Assembly (NCBI GenBank): GCA_964228975.1 | Contig: CAXRCC010000211.1 | Location: 1 to 29,441 of the forward strand | DNA length: 29,441 nucleotides | Source of the DNA: Paraneptunicella sp964228975 | Lineage (GTDB): Bacteria > Pseudomonadota > Gammaproteobacteria > Enterobacterales > Alteromonadaceae | Reading direction: 5' to 3' | Part shown: piece by piece, positions 24,288 through 29,441 of the stretch | How positions within the stretch are numbered: position 1 is the stretch's first letter | How the letters are laid out: the number at the start of each line of letters is the position of its first letter | Position numbers and translations under genes: made by a program | The notes under the pieces: model-generated | The model's input: only the letters and a program-made list of their open reading frames with translations | Databases searched by the model: none | What the model was told of the DNA's origin: nothing

Positions 24288-24914
24288 ATGAGATGGATAG
24301 ACTACGTGGTTCTCGCCATGCAAAACCTGGGGGGTGAAGCCAGCTACACCCAACTTTACGCCGAAGTTGCGAAGCTAAGAGAAGGCAACCTTGCTAAAAC
24401 ATGGAAAGCCACTGTCAGAAAAACGGTTGAAGATCATTCCAGCGATTCCGGCAACCGCAATAAAAATAAGCCCGACTTATTTTACAGCGTAAACGGGATT
24501 GGCGGCGGACGCTGGGCACTCAGAAATTACAAAACAGAAGATGCCATACAGCCTATCGACAAAGAAGTGCCCACTCAAAAAGAGTGTACGGTAACGCGCT
24601 ATATTCGGGATACACACATTGCACAAGTGGTGAAAGCAAAAAATGCGCATCGCTGCCAAGTATGCGGTTTTACCTTTAGGCTACCAAACGGCGAGCCCTA
24701 TGCCGAATCACATCATTTGATGCCGTTAGGCGGAGGACATAAAGGGCCAGATATTGAAGAAAATATCATTTGTGTGTGCCCAAACCACCATGCCATGTTG
24801 GACTATGGCATGCTGACGTTAGATATTCCGAACATAATAAAAGAATCGAAACACGCGATTGGTGAAGCGTACTTACTGTATAGCAACAGCTTAGTTGCAC
24901 AATCATCAAGCTAA
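24288..24914 (+). CDS. HNH endonuclease with winged-helix-like N-terminal domain
   Basis: This predicted DNA-acting nuclease has 208 residues. Residues 1-82 (IDYVVLAMQNLGGEASYTQL through the GGGRWALRNY turn) look like a small winged-helix domain of the kind found at the N-terminus of restriction-type nucleases. Residues 118-180 form an HNH domain: Cys123 and Cys126 (CQVC), His142-His143 (ESHHLMPL), Asn159, and CVCPNHH with Cys164 and His167/His168, giving an HNH site plus a zinc knuckle. No methyltransferase or defence partner is adjacent. The gene follows the M61 gene by 17 nt and is closed by a bidirectional terminator. It could be a modification-dependent restriction enzyme or a repair nuclease; the substrate is unknown. 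Confidence 0.88.
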   Translation: MRWIDYVVLAMQNLGGEASYTQLYAEVAKLREGNLAKTWKATVRKTVEDHSSDSGNRNKNKPDLFYSVNGIGGGRWALRNYKTEDAIQPIDKEVPTQKECTVTRYIRDTHIAQVVKAKNAHRCQVCGFTFRLPNGEPYAESHHLMPLGGGHKGPDIEENIICVCPNHHAMLDYGMLTLDIPNIIKESKHAIGEAYLLYSNSLVAQSSS

Positions 24915-24966
24915 GCATTGACAATAAAGCGGAACACCAAAAAGCAACACAAACAAGAGACACAAA

Positions 24967-24992
24967 AAAAGCAGGCTAATTAGCCTGCTTTT
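24967..24992. terminator. Bidirectional terminator between the HNH and cold-shock genes
   Basis: A perfect 11-bp stem (24967-24977 with 24982-24992) surrounds AATT. A-rich and T-rich flanks let it stop both the + strand HNH transcript and the - strand cold-shock transcript. Confidence 0.92.
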
Positions 24993-25018
24993 CTTTTAAT
25001 TCTTAGCGAAACAATCGA

Positions 25019-25231
25019 TTAAAGCGTAACGATGTTTTCTGCTTGAGGACCTTTTTGGCCTTGAGTTACGTTGAACTCAACTTTTTGACCTTCAGCTAGT
25101 GTTCTGAAGTTAGTACCAACGATAGCACTGAAGTGTGCGAATACGTCTGGACCAGACTCTTGAGCAATAAAACCGAAACCTTTAGCTTCATCAAACCACT
25201 TAACTGTGCCAGTTACTTTTTCTTGAGACAT
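25019..25231 (-). CDS. Cold-shock domain protein (CspA family)
   Basis: This is a single-stranded nucleic acid-binding RNA chaperone of 70 residues. RNP1 is KGFGFI (17-22) and RNP2 is DVFAHFSAI (29-37). The surface aromatics of the OB fold (Trp12, Phe19, Phe21, Phe31, Phe34) are present. I start it at the ATG at 25231 (MSQEKVTGTVKWF) because AGGA is 8-9 nt upstream; the ATG at 25267 would add an unrelated extension. A near-consensus promoter far upstream predicts a leader of about 148 nt, as in E. coli cspA, where the long leader senses cold. It is terminated by the shared bidirectional hairpin. It may be cold-induced or constitutive like cspE; sequence alone does not decide. Confidence 0.96.
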   Translation of the reverse strand: MSQEKVTGTVKWFDEAKGFGFIAQESGPDVFAHFSAIVGTNFRTLAEGQKVEFNVTQGQKGPQAENIVTL

Positions 25232-25376
25232 AACAATATCCTGTAAATTAGATTTAAATAGACGCAAAATTGCGAAACGAGTAGCGGGAAATATAGACTT
25301 AATTTTTAGAACTTACAGGACGATGTACAATAAATGGATCAACGAAATGAAGGTTTTAAAAGAAGCTGCCTTCCAA

Positions 25377-25407
25377 GCCGCGTAGATTATAGGGAATGTT
25401 ACGCGGC
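25377..25407. repeat. Inverted repeat enclosing the csp -10 box
   Basis: GCCGCGTA (25377-25384) and TACGCGGC (25400-25407) are perfect 8-bp inverted copies with a 15-nt spacer that contains TATAAT. It spans roughly -28 to +3 of the predicted promoter, a classic position for a repressor operator. Confidence 0.6.
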
Positions 25408-25414
25408 GTATCAA
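25386..25414 (-). promoter_or_regulatory. Near-consensus sigma-70 promoter of the cold-shock gene
   Basis: On the minus strand TTGATA (25409-25414) and TATAAT (25386-25391) are spaced by exactly 17 nt. The predicted start near 25379 gives a 5' leader of about 148 nt before the ATG at 25231. Confidence 0.75.
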
Positions 25415-25473
25415 ACATTTTCTTCTATGATCTTAACAAAACGTTCAACACCATGAGGTAAATAAAATACCAA

Positions 25474-26331
25474 CTACTCGGGTTTCTCCGTAACAAGTAC
25501 CGCCGGATCAACACGTTGATTCAACCAATTCATACGCCAATCAAGGTGTGCGCCCGTGACTCGGCCTGTATCGCCAATTTCCGCAATCAGTTCTCCCTGC
25601 TTAACTTTTTGCCCTGCTTTGACATGGCCCTTACTCAAATGTAAGAAGGTTGACGTAATACCATGACCGTGATCCAAAATAAGCGTACCACCTGAGTAGT
25701 ACATATCTGGATGGTACAAGGTCACAATACCATCAGCAGGTGCATAAACCGGTTGACCAACAGGCCCTGCCACATCCACCCCAAAATGCGGACGCTTAGG
25801 CTTTCCATTCAATACGCGCTGACTACCGTACACACCGGTAATCGGCCCTGTTGCTGGCCAAATAAAATCTTGCATAAAATCGACACGAGGATCACGCAGC
25901 TTTCTCGCCTTTGCGACTGCCTTATTGTCTTCTTTGATTCGTTTCAATACCGACTCAGGTGGGGAGACCATTTTCTGCGGTAGTCCATCGATTTTCTGAA
26001 TATTGTATTCACGTTTTTTCAACGTAATGTGCTGCTGATGCGTTTTACCGTCTTTCCCCTGCCACTTAAGCTGCTGCGTAAGTTTTGCATCTCGGCCAAC
26101 GCCTAGGGCAAAATAACCTTCTTGGGAAACCTTTATAGGTTTATCGTTAAACCAAATTTTTGTGCCCTGCTCTGCTTTACCACGTAACAATGTGCCTTGA
26201 ACTAACTTTCCGTACAATGCTACCCCTTCGCTATTCAATACTTGCTCTTTAGCAAGGCGAACACCTAATGATTCAGCATAAGTAACACTCGATAAAATTA
26301 ACAGAAAGATAGCAGTGGCAAGTTTACGCAT
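25474..26331 (-). CDS. M23 family metallopeptidase (LytM-type)
   Basis: This is a predicted periplasmic peptidoglycan endopeptidase or divisome activator of 285 residues. A Sec signal peptide covers residues 1-19 (MRKLATAIFLLILSSVTYA). An Ig-like segment (about 35-105) precedes a linker and the M23 domain (about 155-282). Zinc and catalytic residues are His182 and Asp186 in HFGVD, His231 in FLHLS, and His262 in AHLDW. The usual HLH motif is HLD here (Asp264), so one zinc ligand may be Asp or the enzyme may be altered. I recall the same GxHLDWRMNW variant in relatives. I chose the ATG at 26331 because AGGAG is 9 nt upstream, not the TTG at 26337. It overlaps the pterin-synthase homologue stop by 8 nt. 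Confidence 0.92.
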   Translation of the reverse strand: MRKLATAIFLLILSSVTYAESLGVRLAKEQVLNSEGVALYGKLVQGTLLRGKAEQGTKIWFNDKPIKVSQEGYFALGVGRDAKLTQQLKWQGKDGKTHQQHITLKKREYNIQKIDGLPQKMVSPPESVLKRIKEDNKAVAKARKLRDPRVDFMQDFIWPATGPITGVYGSQRVLNGKPKRPHFGVDVAGPVGQPVYAPADGIVTLYHPDMYYSGGTLILDHGHGITSTFLHLSKGHVKAGQKVKQGELIAEIGDTGRVTGAHLDWRMNWLNQRVDPAVLVTEKPE

Positions 26332-27199
26332 TGGCAATGGCTCCTTTTCCTACACCTTCGTAGGCCAAAATAGTCACCGTCTCGCTTGGTGTTTGTTTCT
26401 TTTGCTCATCGGCCATGAACTGCGCCAAGCACTCAACGGTAGAGTCTGTGTCGATAATTTCGCACTCTTCTTTTGGAATCGCAAGCTCAAAGCGCCCCTG
26501 AGAGGCCTCGTATGAGAAAACAAAATGCTCCCCTTTGGGCTCAGGGTCATCTTTTCCAGTAAATAAAGAAGAATCCGTCACCAAATCTTCCGTTGTTCCA
26601 ATATAAATATCTTCCCAACGCTTCGCCCAATATGCTTGCCACTCCGATTGGCTTTCACCATCAAGCTTCACATCCACTTTAGAACGATGACCGTGTGCAA
26701 TTCGCTGGCAATTGCCGTCGTGTTTTTTCAAACCATGGGTGTAATGATAAAAAGGTGTGTCGATGATTTCAGTGCGCAAAATCAATTCAATGGCTTCCAC
26801 ATTGCCCGGTAGTTGAGTCGCAATAATCTGTTTCAAATACTGTTTTACCGAATCCATGGTAATTTGATCAGAATAAATAAAGGCGTAGGCTTCATCAGGG
26901 CAGTTCAAATGTATGCTTCGTAAAGGTCGGTTAAAGTGAACTTTTACACTGTCTCCTTCCTGATTATGATGAACTTGAGTGTAAGCGTGCTCCATGGGGA
27001 TCAACAATTTATGATCGACGTATAAATCAATCAGCCCTTTCAATTGCTTTTTGACTTTACCAAAATCCAGCACCATGCTTTCTTCGTTTAAATCGCCATT
27101 TAAAATGACATCAACGATCCAACTTTCTCCTACCATTCCTCGCTCAGGACACAAATAAGAGAAATCCATCACCGTCAGATCATTAACAAACAATTGCAT
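26324..27199 (-). CDS. Tandem-domain 6-carboxytetrahydropterin synthase (QueD/PTPS) homologue
   Basis: This 291-residue protein contains two PTPS-like halves. The first (1-150) has MDFSYLCPERGMVGESW where QueD has its zinc-binding His segment, with no His left. It keeps VLDFGKVKK, the catalytic-type dyad Asp62-His63 (VDHKLL), and Glu144 (LRTE). The second half (151-291) has the nucleophile-like Cys164 and HGH (169-171) of the zinc site, DSTVECLAQF matching the PTSE motif, and Glu281, but lacks the DH dyad. A complete site would need both halves. QueD acts in queuosine synthesis; the role of this variant is unknown. I chose the ATG at 27199 by resemblance to family starts; a GTG at 27208 is possible. 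Its end overlaps the M23 gene. Confidence 0.82.
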   Translation of the reverse strand: MQLFVNDLTVMDFSYLCPERGMVGESWIVDVILNGDLNEESMVLDFGKVKKQLKGLIDLYVDHKLLIPMEHAYTQVHHNQEGDSVKVHFNRPLRSIHLNCPDEAYAFIYSDQITMDSVKQYLKQIIATQLPGNVEAIELILRTEIIDTPFYHYTHGLKKHDGNCQRIAHGHRSKVDVKLDGESQSEWQAYWAKRWEDIYIGTTEDLVTDSSLFTGKDDPEPKGEHFVFSYEASQGRFELAIPKEECEIIDTDSTVECLAQFMADEQKKQTPSETVTILAYEGVGKGAIANA

Positions 27200-27274
27200 T
27201 AAACTCACAAACCTCTAAAACACACATTTCGGTTAACGCACTTTCACACAAGATGGCCACTTAACCGAACAGTC

Positions 27275-27312
27275 AAAAATAATTGGGGCGAGATTATAAA
27301 GTGATAGCGCCC
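27275..27312 (-). terminator. Weak terminator candidate after the ABC ATPase gene
   Basis: CGCCC (27308-27312) pairs with GGGCG (27286-27290) over a 17-nt loop, followed on the minus strand by ATTATTTTT. The stem is only 5 bp and overlaps a good promoter, so it may be chance. Confidence 0.3.
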
Positions 27313-27321
27313 AAACACCAA
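27293..27321 (-). promoter_or_regulatory. Candidate promoter of the PTPS-M23 operon
   Basis: On the minus strand TTGGTG (27316-27321) and TATAAT (27293-27298) are spaced by 17 nt, 94 nt before the ATG at 27199. The -10 is perfect and the -35 has TTG only. Confidence 0.5.
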
Positions 27322-27328
27322 CCTCAAT

Positions 27329-28438
27329 CTATAAGCGAACTTGCGTTAAATAGTCGCCACGCTCACTGAATATCGGAAACTCGCCTTCAGATATTAACGC
27401 TTGCACACGCTCGCCCGGCTGCATTGGCCTATGAACACGCGTCACCCAAGTGCTTTGCCTATCACTACTGTGAATACTAGACCAATACACAAAGTAGTTC
27501 CCATTCAGCATTTCCGTTGCTTGCACTTGCCCGGTCAACGCGCTTGTTTTCAGCGCCGTCAGGGGGGAATCAGTATTGGCACCTTCGTCTAAACGAATTA
27601 GCGACCATGCATCAGGACGAATGCCCAAGAAATGTGAGCTTTTATGCCAATCAACGCACTGAACTTCTGCACTTTTATCAAAACCAACAGGAAGCAAATT
27701 GATACTAGGCGAGCCTAACATTTGTGCCACTTGGGCTGTTGCTGGCTGAAAGTAAATCTCTTCTGGCGTCGCACATTGAAGTAACCTTGTGTGCGCTTCT
27801 TCCTTATCATGCCCAAGCACAGCAATACGATCCGCCAGTTGAGTCGCCTCTTCTTGATCATGGGTCACATAAATACAGGTAACCCCTTGTTCTTTTTGGA
27901 CGCGTTTAATGAGTGAGCGAATTTGCGTTCGCGCTTCAAAGTCCAAACTGGATAACGGCTCATCCATCAGCAATAAGCGAGTGTTTTGGGCCAAGCAACG
28001 AGCCAGTGCTACACGCTGTTTCTGCCCACCAGAAAGCTGAGACGGGTAGCGTTCTAGCAAAGGCGTTAAGGCTAAGTCTTGAGCTATCTCCTCTACGCGC
28101 TGGGCTTGTATCCCTGTTGATGCACTGTTCACTCGCAAAGCAAACCCAATGTTTTCTTTCACCGTCATATGAGGAAACAAGCTAGCACTTTGCGTCATAA
28201 ATCCCATGTGCCGACGCTCGGGCGGCAAAGCATTCATCACCTTGCCCTGCCACTGTATCTCTCCAGAAAATTGGGTTTCTAATCCTGCAATCATGCGAAG
28301 CAACGTGGTCTTGCCACAGCCTGAATGCCCCAGCAACACCAATAATTCACCTTCATCAACAGTCAAAGAAAAGTCGCGAAATAACGTGACGTCTTTAGAA
28401 AGTGATTTCTGTAAAGACGATAAAATTAATCCTGCCAT
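27329..28438 (-). CDS. ABC transporter ATP-binding protein (FbpC/PotA-like) with TOBE domain
   Basis: This is an ATP-hydrolysing subunit of an importer, 369 residues long. Motifs are Walker A GHSGCGKT (37-44), a Q-loop in GFMTQSASLFPHMTV, signature LSGGQKQR, Walker B LLLMDEP, D-loop SSLD, and switch His in THDQEEA. The C-terminal region (about 250-369) is TOBE-like, as in FbpC, CysA and PotA, which import ferric iron, sulfate/molybdate or polyamines through periplasmic binding proteins. No permease or binding-protein gene is in the window, so the substrate is unknown. The ATG overlaps the yejK end by 13 nt and lacks a ribosome site, suggesting translational coupling to yejK. Confidence 0.93.
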   Translation of the reverse strand: MAGLILSSLQKSLSKDVTLFRDFSLTVDEGELLVLLGHSGCGKTTLLRMIAGLETQFSGEIQWQGKVMNALPPERRHMGFMTQSASLFPHMTVKENIGFALRVNSASTGIQAQRVEEIAQDLALTPLLERYPSQLSGGQKQRVALARCLAQNTRLLLMDEPLSSLDFEARTQIRSLIKRVQKEQGVTCIYVTHDQEEATQLADRIAVLGHDKEEAHTRLLQCATPEEIYFQPATAQVAQMLGSPSINLLPVGFDKSAEVQCVDWHKSSHFLGIRPDAWSLIRLDEGANTDSPLTALKTSALTGQVQATEMLNGNYFVYWSSIHSSDRQSTWVTRVHRPMQPGERVQALISEGEFPIFSERGDYLTQVRL

Positions 28439-29391
28439 CGATTTAATTGATCGCGTAAATTAGCTGGCAACCCTTTAATCGTTAATACATCATTATGTGG
28501 ATCGTAAAATATTTTATCGCCTAGGAGTTTACGATCGAAATTCATGCTCATTCCACCGCCCTGACCGGAAAATTTATTTAACGTTTTAATAGAGGCTCTA
28601 TCAGGTTGGAAATTCTCTTCCAAAGGCTCCTCTAAGCTCTGGGCAAAAGCATAAAAGTCTTGATTCTGGTCGTCTTTAGATAACGTTTCGGCAATATCTT
28701 TCACCGTAATATCTTCACCTAATTCTAACTTTTCTTTGTAATAATCAACGAGCTGCTGACGACTCTCTTGTTTCTCATGAGGATCGAATTGTTCGCTATC
28801 TAAGTATTGTTCAACATTTTCGAGCAGTTGCTTGTTCTGCTTTTTAATATCGACTAACTCTTCACTGCCTAGAAAATGCATAAAGAAGTCGGATACTTTT
28901 CTGCCAATTCTGCCTTTAATAAAACTGATATAGCGATTTTGTGCAGGAGACGTTTGATATTGCGTAATATCCACACGAGCCGCTAATTGCATTTTGGCTA
29001 AATCTAAGTGTGAATTAATACTGAAATTTAATTCGCCGCTCACTTCCACATGTTCTTTGGTATCTAACAGTGAAATAAGCAAATAATCCGTCGCTAAAAA
29101 TTGGAAATGACTGAACACTAAAAAACCCGTTTCGTCATTCGACATGCTTTGCAAATGAAAGGTTAATAATCCTGCAACATCGCGTGAAAACGACACAAAA
29201 TCATGCTCACCTGCAATTAATTTATCCAGTTGTAATTGGAATTCATTCGGCGCATAAGGGTTTACGCGTTTTGGTTGCGGAATTTCGCCCTCTTCTAAGG
29301 GCTCTGCATCTTCTTCAGCTTGGCTTTGCGCTTGCACTAATTCTTCAACAGACAAAAACCCGCCAACGCCTTTACCCGACTTGCTATTGTA
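28426..29391 (-). CDS. yejK: Nucleoid-associated protein YejK (NdpA), 5' truncated by the contig end
   Basis: This is a conserved nucleoid-associated protein of gammaproteobacteria. The visible 321 residues include the family blocks DVAGLLTFHLQSM, FLVFSHFQFLATDYLLISLL, ARVDITQYQ, YISFIKGRIGRKVSDFFMHFLG and GGGMSMNFDRKLLGDKIFYDP, ending in LTIKGLPANLRDQLNR, close to E. coli YejK. The frame is open to 29391, where adapter sequence begins, so the true start is missing; TTG at 29355 is internal. Roughly the first 45-55 residues are lost. An extra acidic stretch (QAEEDAEPLEEGEIPQPK) occupies a region that is shorter in E. coli. The stop overlaps the ABC ATPase start. Confidence 0.94.
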   Translation of the reverse strand, partial: YNSKSGKGVGGFLSVEELVQAQSQAEEDAEPLEEGEIPQPKRVNPYAPNEFQLQLDKLIAGEHDFVSFSRDVAGLLTFHLQSMSNDETGFLVFSHFQFLATDYLLISLLDTKEHVEVSGELNFSINSHLDLAKMQLAARVDITQYQTSPAQNRYISFIKGRIGRKVSDFFMHFLGSEELVDIKKQNKQLLENVEQYLDSEQFDPHEKQESRQQLVDYYKEKLELGEDITVKDIAETLSKDDQNQDFYAFAQSLEEPLEENFQPDRASIKTLNKFSGQGGGMSMNFDRKLLGDKIFYDPHNDVLTIKGLPANLRDQLNRWQD

Positions 29392-29441
29392 AGATCGGAA
29401 GAGCGTCGTGTAGGGAAAGAGTGTCTCTCACTGTGTAGATC
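29392..29441. other. Illumina sequencing adapter left at the contig end (not genomic)
   Basis: Bases 29392-29424 match the 33-nt reverse complement of the TruSeq universal (P5-side) adapter beginning AGATCGGAAGAGC. The next eight bases (29425-29432) sit where an i5 index belongs. The last nine (29433-29441, GTGTAGATC) match the adapter segment that follows the index. This is untrimmed library sequence and should be masked. Confidence 0.98.

Noticed and set aside
29356..29391. TTG at 29355 as the yejK start
   Set aside because: The frame stays open to the adapter junction and the family's N-terminal block is missing, so the gene is truncated and does not start there.
1..29391. CRISPR arrays, tRNA/rRNA genes, insertion sequences, integrase genes or attachment sites
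   Set aside because: Reading both strands showed no repeat-spacer pattern, transposase-like ORF or tRNA-like cloverleaf.
29184..29438. Plus-strand ORF of 84 codons at the contig end
   Set aside because: It is antisense to yejK and its C-terminus (GRASCRERV) is the translation of Illumina adapter, a known contamination peptide.

Overview
The window is about 29.4 kb of a gammaproteobacterial chromosome, probably from a marine Alteromonadales-like organism. The evidence is a GlyGly-CTERM (rhombosortase) exoprotease, close YfbR, YejK and MsrP/MsrQ relatives, a compact SulA with an E. coli-type LexA box, and a moderate GC content. Genus cannot be fixed from this sequence alone. The gene content looks chromosomal. 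I see no rRNA, tRNA, CRISPR, insertion sequence, integrase or phage gene. The right end is an assembly artefact: the last 50 bases are Illumina adapter, so genomic sequence stops at 29391.

Left part (1-12.2 kb, all + strand except one small gene). A large secreted M36 metalloprotease, cut by the window start and ending in a perfect terminator, is followed by a yfbR-dgt pair (nucleotide degradation), an acidic Sel1-repeat protein, the periplasmic methionine sulfoxide repair pair msrP-msrQ, an SOS-controlled sulA-like gene, ychJ, a convergent unknown gene, and a response regulator with a long TPR region coupled to a small cysteine-rich lipoprotein.

Middle (12.2-22.3 kb). A DUF6279-type lipoprotein gene and pfkA diverge around a strong inverted repeat. 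Convergent to pfkA is a minus-strand block with a LytS-like histidine kinase, a LytTR response regulator, an RND efflux pump and its periplasmic adaptor. The pump gene precedes the adaptor gene, and no outer-membrane channel gene is present. Further right are a DUF962/Mpo1-like membrane protein and a YcgR-like PilZ protein.

Right part (22.3-29.4 kb). An M61 peptidase and an HNH nuclease with a winged-helix-like N-terminus run on +. On - are a cold-shock protein with a long leader and near-consensus promoter, an M23 peptidase translationally coupled to a tandem-domain pterin synthase homologue, an orphan ABC ATPase, and a truncated yejK.

I did not find a clear new multi-gene defence or mobile system. 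The best leads are the tandem PTPS/QueD-like protein whose active-site motifs are split between two halves, the csp promoter wrapped in an inverted repeat, the pfkA-DUF6279 inverted repeat, the hairpin that closes over the RND start codon, the back-to-back palindromes between pilZ and M61, and the winged-helix HNH nuclease.
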